From: Nematostella vectensis
Taxonomy: Eukaryota > Cnidaria > Anthozoa > Actiniaria > Edwardsiidae
NCBI RefSeq assembly: GCF_932526225.1
Contig: NC_064034.1
Location: forward strand, 8,852,001-8,916,000
Reading direction: 5' to 3'
Length of the DNA stretch: 64,000 nt
Shown here: positions 26,126 to 32,801 of the stretch, piece by piece
Position numbering within the stretch: position 1 is the stretch's first letter
Layout: the number at the start of each line of letters is the position of its first letter
Made by a program: the position numbers and the translations under genes
The notes under the pieces: model-generated
Databases searched by the model: none
Told to the model about the DNA's origin: nothing
The model's input: only the letters and a program-made list of their open reading frames with translations

Positions 26126-26543
26126 AGTAGTAGGGTTTTGGCGCAGCTGGCGCAACTTTTTGATCTCCCCAAATTTCATTCCAAAAATGGCGCAAAAGTC
26201 TCCGCGCACCTCCGCCAAGCCTCGCGACCTGCGCATGCGCGAGTTTGCCAGAGATCTCTTGCACGACCAAGCCCACCTGTCAATCATTTTGTAAAAAACC
26301 TGTCAATCATTTTGTCACGTGATAGCCACGCCCACCTGTCAATCACTTTGTCACGTGACGACCACGCCCACCTGTCAATCATTTTGTAAAAAACCTGTCA
26401 ATCACTTTGTCACGTGACGACCACGCCCACCTGTCAATCACTTTGTCAAAAACCTGTCAATCATTTTGCCACGTGGTAGCCACGCCCACCTGTCGATCAT
26501 TTTGTCAAAAACCTGTCAATCACTTTGTCACGTGTCGCACCTA
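26126..26543. repeat. Left terminal inverted repeat with sub-repeats
   Basis: The outer part, 26126-26285, is identical to the reverse complement of 43502-43661. It is followed by tandem variants of CACCTGTCAATCATTTTGT alternating with CACGTGAC-type palindromes and CCACGCC. Arrangement and copy number differ from the right end. A short AGGGGGAGCTCG block closes it. Confidence 0.9.
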
Positions 26544-26566
26544 GGGGGAGCTCGGGAGGCTATTCT

Positions 26567-26576
26567 GGTCTAAAGA
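26567..26576 (+). promoter_or_regulatory. Polinton promoter box (GGTCTAAAGA)
   Basis: Variant of the element-wide GATTTAAAGA box, 20 nt before the ATG at 26597. Confidence 0.55.
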
Positions 26577-26596
26577 CGTATGGGGTCCTAGATAAA

Positions 26597-26857
26597 ATGA
26601 CATCAAATACGGAGGTGAAGATTAAAAACGATGCGGCTACAGTCGGCGGTTGCTCGGTGCTGGAGGTGAATGTGAGTAACACTGCGGATGTGGGACCTGA
26701 ACACTGCTGTTGTGACGCTGATTACTATGAAGACTCAGAATACGGAAGCTTCGACCCCGTTGGGTTTGTGGCCGGGGCGGCGACAATTGTCCTCGGTGTT
26801 TTAGCAATGTTAGTCTCCATGCCACGGTATGGTGAAAAAAGATGGGTGAGATACTAG
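26597..26857 (+). CDS. Small membrane protein at the left Polinton end
   Basis: 86 residues from ATG 26597, chosen because a GGTCTAAAGA box lies 20 nt upstream. The N-terminal part has a Cys cluster (EHCCCDADYYEDSEYG). One hydrophobic helix (FVAGAATIVLGVLAMLVSM) is followed by a short basic tail. Not recognised. It lies between two copies of the CCTAGGGGGAGCTCG block, as if inserted into the inner part of the inverted repeat, which is continuous on the right side of the element. Confidence 0.6.
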   Translation: MTSNTEVKIKNDAATVGGCSVLEVNVSNTADVGPEHCCCDADYYEDSEYGSFDPVGFVAGAATIVLGVLAMLVSMPRYGEKRWVRY

Positions 26858-26890
26858 TCCACAGATGTGGTGTGGAGACTTTAGACCCCA

Positions 26891-26964
26891 CCTAGGGGGA
26901 GCTCGAGGGGATAGCCTCTCAGCTTCACATCTGAAAAGCCTTTGAAAAGTGGTTTAAAGACATG
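26891..26964. repeat. Inner inverted-repeat segment, left copy
   Basis: Matches the reverse complement of about 43125-43199: CCTAGGGGGAGCTCGAGGGG, CTCTCAGCTTCACATCT, then GAAAAGTGGTTTAAAGACATG. It carries the promoter box for the TFIIB-like gene here and for DNA polymerase on the right. Confidence 0.85.
26951..26960 (+). promoter_or_regulatory. Polinton promoter box (GGTTTAAAGA)
   Basis: 18 nt before the ATG (26979) of the TFIIB-like gene, within the inverted-repeat segment shared with the polymerase promoter. Confidence 0.75.
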
Positions 26965-26978
26965 AACAGTTTGATAAA

Positions 26979-27905
26979 ATGGAGGAACGAACAGTTGAAC
27001 GCACGGTTGAAGATCGGTCACCACCACCATATAATATCCCCGGCGGACCGGTGCCTGAGATTGACGTCCCCACCCTCATGCCGGAATTTGCACTGTTTGA
27101 CCGAGCCCTCACCGAATACGAGACTAGTAGAGCCTCCTTGGGAGACGAGGATAGTAGTAACACCCTTTGCAATCATGACGACCTGGTCACAGAAGACGGG
27201 GTCACTAGTTGCTTAGAGTGCGGGGAACAGATGCAGCGCGTGATCGCGCACGAAAGGGAATGGGGTTTTTACGGACATTCCGACGGCAAACGGTCTTCGA
27301 ATCCAAGTCGGGTCCAGATACGTAGGTCTGAGGATAGAAATATTGACAAGGATGTGGAGAATATGGGTTTTAGTGGGGTAATTGTAGCCAAAGCTAACGA
27401 GATATACACTCAGGTGACGAAAGGCCAGATTTTTCGCGGCGACCCACGGAAGGCGATCGTCTTTGCATGCATTTACTACGCCTGCAAGATGTCCGGTAAG
27501 TGTCAGACACCGAAAACCTTAATGAAGACTTTTGGATTGAGCAGGAAGAGTTGTCTTAAGGGTCTAAAAATCTTTAGTGTTAACATGCCTAAAGATTACT
27601 TACTACACGGAACGTCTCCCACCGTCGTGGACCACATTCGCGATGTGATGGATAGATTCTCGGCGTCCCCCGCACAGAAGGGAGAGGTGGTCCAGCTCTA
27701 CTACAGATCTAAGAATCGCTCGTCTGAGTTGAATCGCGCTCGCCCGCAATCCTTTGCGGCTGCTTTAACCTATTATTGGGTACGGCTAAAGGGGGTCGAT
27801 ATTACACTTAAAAAATTCTCCGAGAGAACGGGCGTCTCCGAGTTAACCATCAGTAGGAAAGCGAGAGAAGTGGCCACAGTCCTAGGTACGCCCGGTGTGG
27901 TATGA
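26979..27905 (+). CDS. TFIIB-like transcription initiation factor
   Basis: 308 residues. TFIIB bridges TATA-binding protein, promoter DNA and RNA polymerase II. A zinc-ribbon-like set (C64, H66, C78, C81; SCLECGEQM) is followed by two cyclin-like repeats: about 125-200 (RGDPRKAIVFACIYYACK, TLMKTFGLSRKSCLKGLKIF) and about 215-300 (RARPQSFAAALTYYWVRLKG, FSERTGVSELTISRKA). Both repeats have the TFIIB pattern. The N-terminus has GPVPEIDVPTLMP (about 23-35), nearly matching GPIPEINVPILKP in the polymerase of this element. An earlier ATG at 26962 is out of frame, so 26979 must be the start. The gene is intronless with a hairpin 5 nt after its stop. Large DNA viruses encode TFIIB homologues; I know of none as a standard Polinton gene. 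Confidence 0.85.
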   Translation: MEERTVERTVEDRSPPPYNIPGGPVPEIDVPTLMPEFALFDRALTEYETSRASLGDEDSSNTLCNHDDLVTEDGVTSCLECGEQMQRVIAHEREWGFYGHSDGKRSSNPSRVQIRRSEDRNIDKDVENMGFSGVIVAKANEIYTQVTKGQIFRGDPRKAIVFACIYYACKMSGKCQTPKTLMKTFGLSRKSCLKGLKIFSVNMPKDYLLHGTSPTVVDHIRDVMDRFSASPAQKGEVVQLYYRSKNRSSELNRARPQSFAAALTYYWVRLKGVDITLKKFSERTGVSELTISRKAREVATVLGTPGVV

Positions 27906-27909
27906 TGTT

Positions 27910-27933
27910 TCCTGATTTCCAGAGAAATCAGGA
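27910..27933 (+). terminator. 3' hairpin after the TFIIB-like gene
   Basis: TCCTGATTTC and GAAATCAGGA form a perfect 10-bp stem with a 4-nt loop, starting 5 nt after the stop codon. Candidate transcript-end signal. Confidence 0.55.
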
Positions 27934-27998
27934 TTTCCAGAAAACTGTCGGTTCGGAGTAGATGTGAATTAACACGTCTAAAAAAATTCGAAAAAAGT

Positions 27999-28008
27999 GG
28001 TTTAAAGA
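27999..28008 (+). promoter_or_regulatory. Polinton promoter box (GGTTTAAAGA)
   Basis: 18 nt before ATG 28027 of the ankyrin-type gene, within GAAAAAAGTGGTTTAAAGA. Confidence 0.7.
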
Positions 28009-28026
28009 TTTGCGTGGATTGTATAA

Positions 28027-29259
28027 ATGGTTGGAACAAGATTACTGGTGGGGCGTGAGACCACCCCAATGTCCGTGGTTGATGATGACATGAGTGATAT
28101 ATACTCCTGGGGAGACTCGTGGGGGGACCCCACTGACGACTACGATGGACGACCTCAATGGTTCGATGCGTTCTGTGGTGTGTCTGATGACTACGATCAA
28201 ACCGTCTTTGAGTCAGTGGTCAACGCCGCCAGCGGTGGTGGTGTGGGGGAGATGGAGGAGTACTTCAGCGGTCCAGGCGACCGCCTCTGTGATGAGCTGG
28301 AGAAAGTCATGTTAGCCGCAGTGAGCTATAACAATCTTGAGGTCATGGAGGCGTGCCGCCGCTATGGGGTGGTCAACCTCGATGAGGCTTTGGCGTGCGC
28401 TTCCTCCCATGGTCATGTTGGTGCGGTGGGGAAGTGTCTGGAGTGGGGCGCTGGTGGGTTGGGGCGGGCGCTGCGCTGCGCGGTGTCTGGTCGTCACCTG
28501 GAGACTGTGAGGATGCTGCGTGGCGCCGGTGCTAAGATATCTGATGTGGAGTATGACATCGAGGACCCTGATGGTGATCACTGGGAGTGGTTAGAATACC
28601 TAGACTCAGAAATGGAGAGGGCCGGCAAGTACGGTGACGTCAGGGCCGTTAGAATGTGTTGTGAGTTGGGGGCCTGTTCGTTCTTTGAGCCGGCCACCGA
28701 GGCGGTCAGGTACGGTTATATAGGGGTTTTAGAGGTGCTGGGTGACTACTGCGACGATGTGTTTGTCTGGGAGGAGGCCATGATTGAGGCCGCGGCGTGG
28801 AACCGGGTGGAGGTCGCCAAGTGGTTGGTGGATAAGGGTGTTGGTGACAATGTCTCTGGTTACACCATTGCGGCGGTGTCCAATAGGTGCTATGAGTTTC
28901 TAAGTCTGCTGAGGGAGAGCTTTGAGGATTTCAGTCCAGACTTCGCCCTGTTAGAGGCCACTGAATGTGATAGTCTTGATATTATGAGGCTGTGCCTTGA
29001 GTGGGGTGCGGTTGACCTCGTTAGGCCTATGGTCTACGCGATCTACTGGTGGATGCGTGAGGCCCTAGATATACTACGCGAGGCGCAGGGATGGGTGTCC
29101 CTACATGAGGAGCTGTTTAGACACCACCACAAGCGAACGTTTCAGAAGCGCATTGAGGAGGAGTTAATGCCAGTAGCTTGGCATCCTGACAGGTTTATGG
29201 ATTGGTGCATTGATGAGGACCAGAGGAAGGAGTTGGGGAAGCTGTTCCGGATGAAGTGA
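28027..29259 (+). CDS. Ankyrin-type repeat protein with viral C-terminal motif
   Basis: 410 residues. After an acidic N-terminus come degenerate helix-turn-helix repeats of about 28-32 residues from roughly 90 to 360 (LAAVSYNNLEVMEACRRYG, ALACASSHGHVGAVGKCLEW, RCAVSGRHLETVRMLRGAGA, AAAWNRVEVAKWLVDKG). This is the divergent ankyrin style of large DNA viruses. The C-terminus holds AWHPDRFMDWCIDEDQRKEL, also present in the next gene. Start chosen for the 18-nt spacing from its promoter box; ATG 28072 is an alternative. In giant viruses such repeat proteins often act as substrate adaptors, but no F-box is visible here. The coding strand is G-rich compared with the capsid genes. Confidence 0.75.
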   Translation: MVGTRLLVGRETTPMSVVDDDMSDIYSWGDSWGDPTDDYDGRPQWFDAFCGVSDDYDQTVFESVVNAASGGGVGEMEEYFSGPGDRLCDELEKVMLAAVSYNNLEVMEACRRYGVVNLDEALACASSHGHVGAVGKCLEWGAGGLGRALRCAVSGRHLETVRMLRGAGAKISDVEYDIEDPDGDHWEWLEYLDSEMERAGKYGDVRAVRMCCELGACSFFEPATEAVRYGYIGVLEVLGDYCDDVFVWEEAMIEAAAWNRVEVAKWLVDKGVGDNVSGYTIAAVSNRCYEFLSLLRESFEDFSPDFALLEATECDSLDIMRLCLEWGAVDLVRPMVYAIYWWMREALDILREAQGWVSLHEELFRHHHKRTFQKRIEEELMPVAWHPDRFMDWCIDEDQRKELGKLFRMK

Positions 29260-29300
29260 GAGCGTGGGGCTGAGGAGACGTTCCTAAATCTTTGAGAATT

Positions 29301-29310
29301 GATTTAAGAA
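29301..29310 (+). promoter_or_regulatory. Polinton promoter box (GATTTAAGAA)
   Basis: 24 nt before ATG 29335. An ATG at 29312 is out of frame with the gene. Confidence 0.6.
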
Positions 29311-29334
29311 CATGGGGGCACCAATTGAAACGCG

Positions 29335-29949
29335 ATGTCGTACTCGTGGAGCATATTCGACGGTTCCTTTGCGGAGCCGCCTGAGAAAGATCGTGGTGGG
29401 ATATGCGGGGTTTGTGGGTCGGAGTGCGGGCCGGGCCAGGCGCTGGGTGAGATCGGGGATCTGGGCGAGAACGGCCTGCTGAGGCTAGATGCCGGCAGGC
29501 TCAAGTATTTGGCTCATAATATAGGTCTCAAAAACTTTGGTAGACTAGGAAAGACCAGACTCGTCGAACGTATAATAGAGGGCCTGGGCAGATCCAGGGA
29601 CGCGCACGTATTGGCCTCGTTCGGGCCGGCCGGGTCGTGCGTTAGGGATATCGTTAATGACTGGAGGACCGATGACTTCAACCGGTGTCTCCTCCAAGCT
29701 GTCGTCTACCAGAGATCTGACGTCGCGAAGGTGTGTGTCAGACTAGGGGCGACCAATCTAGACAGTTTATCACGGTTGGCGGTCCGGGCTGGTACGCCCG
29801 GTGTGGCGAGGGTGCCCCACGAGTTGAGGTTCAAGGAGTTGGAGGGTGAATTGCTCCGGGTGGCCTGGCACCCAGACAGGTTCTGGGACTGGTGTCTGGA
29901 TGAAGATGAGAAGAAGACCCTGGAGGAGTGCTTCGGCCGGGAGGCGTGA
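29335..29949 (+). CDS. SAP-like/ankyrin-remnant protein sharing the C-terminal motif
   Basis: 204 residues. An N-terminal CGVCGSEC cluster is followed by a SAP-like helix-extended-helix (LKYLAHNIGLKNFGRLGKTR, about 57-80), a fold that usually binds DNA. One ankyrin-like unit follows (LLQAVVYQRSDVAKVCVRLG), then the C-terminal AWHPDRFWDWCLDEDEKKTL motif, nearly identical to that of the gene before it. It looks like a shortened paralogue in which most ankyrin repeats have been replaced by a SAP-type module. Function unknown. Confidence 0.7.
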   Translation: MSYSWSIFDGSFAEPPEKDRGGICGVCGSECGPGQALGEIGDLGENGLLRLDAGRLKYLAHNIGLKNFGRLGKTRLVERIIEGLGRSRDAHVLASFGPAGSCVRDIVNDWRTDDFNRCLLQAVVYQRSDVAKVCVRLGATNLDSLSRLAVRAGTPGVARVPHELRFKELEGELLRVAWHPDRFWDWCLDEDEKKTLEECFGREA

Positions 29950-30000
29950 GAGGCATGCTTTGGTGTGTGGTGTCAAAAAAAAAAAATTTTTTTGAAAAGT

Positions 30001-30010
30001 GATTTAAGGA
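30001..30010 (+). promoter_or_regulatory. Polinton promoter box (GATTTAAGGA)
   Basis: 19 nt before the second in-frame ATG (30030) of the Cys/His repeat gene, in a leader copied from the polymerase 5' region. Confidence 0.65.
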
Positions 30011-30029
30011 CATGACCGGTTTGATAGAA

Positions 30030-30359
30030 ATGGAGAACCAAACGGTGAAAGACTCGAAAGTATCCCCCGTAAAGCGAACAACGGATTATAAGTGTCTTCA
30101 TGGCAGAGTGAAATATTATTGCAAAGATTGTCACGGATCGCAAATCTGCCCTCACAACCGGAGAAAAACGCGGTGCAGAGAATGTAACGGCGGTAGCATT
30201 TGTGAGCACAGACGAGCAAGATATGTCTGTAAAGACTGCAAGGGGAAAGGGATGTGTGAACACGGCAAACAGAGACCCTTTTGTAAGTTATGCGGAGGGT
30301 CTCAAATATGCGAACACGATAGACAAAAGCACCATTGCAGAACGTGTAACGGAAATTAA
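30030..30359 (+). CDS. Cys/His zinc-repeat protein
   Basis: 109 residues from ATG 30030; an in-frame ATG at 30012 would add six. The later start fits the 18-27 nt box-to-ATG spacing. Five tandem units of about 19 residues follow C-x-H-x6-C-x2-C: CLHGRVKYYCKDC, CPHNRRKTRCREC, CEHRRARYVCKDC, CEHGKQRPFCKLC, CEHDRQKHHCRTC. Each probably binds one zinc. Similar ICEHGR...CKEC repeats are common in giant-virus genomes. The first codons and promoter nearly duplicate those of the DNA polymerase. Role unknown. Confidence 0.75.
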   Translation: MENQTVKDSKVSPVKRTTDYKCLHGRVKYYCKDCHGSQICPHNRRKTRCRECNGGSICEHRRARYVCKDCKGKGMCEHGKQRPFCKLCGGSQICEHDRQKHHCRTCNGN

Positions 30360-30373
30360 CATTGACCCACTCA

Positions 30374-30402
30374 GTTTTGTAACGCGCCTCACGTTACAAA
30401 AC
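30374..30402 (+). terminator. 3' hairpin between the convergent Polinton arms
   Basis: GTTTTGTAACG and CGTTACAAAAC form a perfect 11-bp stem with a 7-nt loop, 15 nt after the zinc-repeat stop codon. Confidence 0.6.
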
Positions 30403-30542
30403 ACATACATTCCTAATCACCCTAACAACGAGCGATTCTGAAAATAGGTTTTGTATTTACATTGGGAGTTCGCGGTCGCCAGGGTGGTCTGGTATGCACA
30501 CGTGAACAGGTATTGTCTTCTTGCGGTACATCACATCCGTCC

Positions 30543-30559
30543 ACATGCATCCCGCATGT
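30543..30559 (-). terminator. Short 3' hairpin after the leftward gene array
   Basis: ACATGC and GCATGT form a 6-bp stem with a 5-nt loop, directly after the minus-strand stop at 30559-30561. Confidence 0.4.
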
Positions 30560-31710
30560 TACCGGAATAGATACCAAGCTAAACCAGCCGTAAAGGCTGT
30601 GATCGTGACAAGGTTATTTTCGTGCTGCGTGTTCGTGGGTTTAATCACGTCCGGCTTTGGGTTAGTTTTCGCCTCCGGTTCCGGTTTGTGAGCCGTGACT
30701 GACTCGGTATGAGGTAACACAATCTTTGAATGACCCATATTATGTTTTGGGATCGTTTTTATCTCGTTATTTATTGGATTCAGCCCCAGTTTCATATCAG
30801 TGGTGGCTTTTTGTAACTTGTTATTATAGCCAGCGATCGAAGTGTTGTTATTTATCACAAGATACGATGGACTCAACCAACAGCCGAGGGCGAAAGCCAG
30901 GTCTAGTTTTTGTCTCGCCTGTTGTAAAGCAAACTGATACCGTTGTATACTTTTCGATATACTGTTTTCCACCACCGCGCTTTCAAAGAGTTTCGTGAAG
31001 ACCTGTTTCGTTTCCTGAGCTGAACCGCTATCACCAACGATTGACGACCGGGTCTGAACTTGCGCGCCTAGAATACAGTAAACAAAGGCTTCGATGCTCT
31101 GGTTTATCCTAGACAACCCAGCTTTGGTTAACCCCAGTGATTTTTCCGGAAAGAACCACTCATACTGAAACCCAGTTCTAAGGTCTTTCAGGTACTCGAT
31201 CTCAAAGTGATTCATGTGTTCGTGGTCGCTTTTGGCAGCGTCCCATTCGTCGTGTAATTGATCAATGGTGCTATAAGGCTTATACTTGTCGTTAGAAGAT
31301 GACAAGCCGTGATAATCACAATTATAAACGTTCCCTAACCCATGATTTATCGGTCCGAGGAACCGGAAATCGTCACCAGTTCGGAATTCTGTCCTTAATT
31401 TTTGGTAAGCTGCTTCGCTGTAGAAGTTTTTATTCCAACTAAAGAGCCTATCTTTTGGAAGAGGGCATTGTAGCTCGTTTAATATTCGTCTGATAGTGAA
31501 AATGATGTGAAATCTGTAGAATGACCCCACTTGAGAGTCGTCAATCATGTCACGCGTCACACCACATCCAGCAGTCGCGCAAAACATAGCAAAATTTAAG
31601 GCTTGACTCCAATAACTGAGGTTTGGGGCGTCGAGCCACCTACTAGCCTCCTTTGCTGTTCTGAATACTAGCAAGCTGTCGGTGAATATGTCCCTAAAAA
31701 CAAAGTGTCT
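30559..31710 (-). CDS. Large Polinton protein of unknown function, no ATG of its own
   Basis: About 380 codons open from a TGA near 31710, with no ATG in the first 25 codons or so. The frame overlaps the end of the 129-residue upstream ORF and lies in its +1 frame. The overlap contains TTTGTTTTTAGGGAC, which resembles a 3' splice site and also offers a +1 shift at TTT-TAG-G. The product is therefore probably the second part of a longer protein. Visible: a mostly helical, soluble-looking body, a Lys/Pro/Thr-rich stretch (HKPEPEAKTNPKPD) and a C-terminal hydrophobic helix (ITAFTAGLAWYLFR). Family not recognised. Confidence 0.6.
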   Translation of the reverse strand, partial: RHFVFRDIFTDSLLVFRTAKEASRWLDAPNLSYWSQALNFAMFCATAGCGVTRDMIDDSQVGSFYRFHIIFTIRRILNELQCPLPKDRLFSWNKNFYSEAAYQKLRTEFRTGDDFRFLGPINHGLGNVYNCDYHGLSSSNDKYKPYSTIDQLHDEWDAAKSDHEHMNHFEIEYLKDLRTGFQYEWFFPEKSLGLTKAGLSRINQSIEAFVYCILGAQVQTRSSIVGDSGSAQETKQVFTKLFESAVVENSISKSIQRYQFALQQARQKLDLAFALGCWLSPSYLVINNNTSIAGYNNKLQKATTDMKLGLNPINNEIKTIPKHNMGHSKIVLPHTESVTAHKPEPEAKTNPKPDVIKPTNTQHENNLVTITAFTAGLAWYLFR

Positions 31711-32071
31711 TCACCTTTGGTGTTATAAAAACATTAAAAGAGACGTAATTATTTCTCGTAGGGTTTTCGTCCCACGGCAATATCTTGTACTCTGCACGCG
31801 CGTCTAGTCTGTATTGTTTTGGGAACCCAAACAGTTGCTGGATCGTTTCCTTGTATGCTTGTGTGTCGTCGGCGACTAGAAAATCCTGGATATTCTCGGG
31901 TTTCCAGCTGTCACCGGGGAAGTGGTATAACGTCTTGACTAGATTCCCATTCTTGTCGAATGGATCGTATTCGTCCCCATTGAAAACGAATTGCACATCG
32001 CCATGCTCGTCGGCAGAGAACCTAAAGCGTGAATAGTAAGGGTACCTTTTCACAAATTCTGTAAACTTCAT
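31694..32071 (-). CDS. Polinton ORF of unknown function, possibly joined to the next
   Basis: 125 residues if started at ATG 32071; ATG 32083 gives 129. The later start is 19 nt from the promoter box at 32091-32101, the usual spacing. Rich in Tyr, Phe and Asp (FVKRYPYYSRFRFSADEHGD); no known domain. Its stop TAG sits in TTTGTTTTTAGG, where splicing or +1 frameshifting would link it to the 371-residue frame. Both candidate ATGs lie in a perfect 11-bp inverted repeat (32069-32091). Confidence 0.55.
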   Translation of the reverse strand: MKFTEFVKRYPYYSRFRFSADEHGDVQFVFNGDEYDPFDKNGNLVKTLYHFPGDSWKPENIQDFLVADDTQAYKETIQQLFGFPKQYRLDARAEYKILPWDENPTRNNYVSFNVFITPKVKTLCF

Positions 32072-32091
32072 CTTATATGACATATAAGATG
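32069..32091. promoter_or_regulatory. Perfect 11-bp inverted repeat over start codons
   Basis: CATCTTATATG, one base, then CATATAAGATG. Each arm contains one of the two candidate ATGs of the minus-strand ORF, so an RNA hairpin here would cover both. Confidence 0.6.
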
Positions 32092-32101
32092 TTTTTAAAT
32101 C
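32091..32101 (-). promoter_or_regulatory. Polinton promoter box (GATTTAAAAAC)
   Basis: Minus strand; 19 nt before ATG 32071. Confidence 0.5.
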
Positions 32102-32161
32102 AGTCCTTTACGCATCTCAATTCATAGATCCATCCGACGGGAGTTCTCTCGTACAGAAATT

Positions 32162-32767
32162 TCACCGAGCGGGTCGACTCGCCAGGTCTTTCAAAATCTC
32201 TTCTCTTACTGTTTCCCTCAGCTTGGTAATGTTTACGTTTTTTTCGTCCTCCCTTACCGACTTTTGACGGATCTGGAGCTTTAGAGCCTCAAACTTATCC
32301 ACCTCGTTCAAGATTAAAGAGAACTCTTCGTCTGATATTTTGTTGTCTTTTAAAGCTTTAGAGACCAGGTCGCGTATGCTATTTACTTTTGCCTTTGCCA
32401 TCGCCGCTGTTTGGTCGTGCTTGGAGACTTTTTGCGACAGCCGTTTAGAAACCGCCGCACAGCCTACAGACGTAAGACCGAAAACACCGGCCAAAGCACC
32501 CAACGGAACTCCGACGACGATACCAAAACCCGACAGAGAAGTCCCCAAACCACTAGACCCAAGAATGACGGATAAGAGTCCTAAGACCACACTTAACTTT
32601 GAAAACACGCTCTGCCCTCGTTTATACTTTTTCCTCACGTTCTCGTAATGTTTAACTTCTTGCTCCAAACTTCCCAAAACATCGTGGGTCTTTTGGAGTC
32701 TGAAGTTATCACCCGAGGGGCTGACCCCTCGGGGTACGTTCGGGTAGATTGAGTTGTACTCTTCCAT
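32162..32767 (-). CDS. Polinton membrane protein, 201 residues
   Basis: A soluble N-terminus with a PRGVSPSGD stretch encoded by one of the dispersed CCCCTCG motifs, then a coiled segment (VKHYENVRKKYKRG), then a long Gly-rich hydrophobic region of one or two helices (about 58-105; SVVLGLLSVILGSSGLGTSL). A charged helical C-terminus includes ALKDNKISDEEFSLILNEVD. Not recognised. Position in the structural gene array suggests a virion or membrane-remodelling protein (inference). Promoter box 24 nt upstream, overlapping the preceding gene's stop. Confidence 0.7.
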   Translation of the reverse strand: MEEYNSIYPNVPRGVSPSGDNFRLQKTHDVLGSLEQEVKHYENVRKKYKRGQSVFSKLSVVLGLLSVILGSSGLGTSLSGFGIVVGVPLGALAGVFGLTSVGCAAVSKRLSQKVSKHDQTAAMAKAKVNSIRDLVSKALKDNKISDEEFSLILNEVDKFEALKLQIRQKSVREDEKNVNITKLRETVREEILKDLASRPAR

Positions 32768-32791
32768 AGCTTTATTATGGGGAGAGTTTAT

Positions 32792-32801
32792 TCTTTAAGT
32801 G
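32792..32801 (-). promoter_or_regulatory. Polinton promoter box (CACTTAAAGA)
   Basis: 24 nt before ATG 32767. The TAA stop of the upstream gene (32795-32797) lies inside the box. Confidence 0.6.

Noticed and set aside
26962-27216. 84-residue frame from the first ATG after the promoter box
   Set aside because: Out of frame with the TFIIB-like gene and without recognisable sequence; an artefact of a 1-nt deletion in the copied leader.
28312-28581. Minus-strand frames opposite the ankyrin gene
   Set aside because: Shadow frames of a strongly biased G-rich coding strand; no domain, no promoter box.
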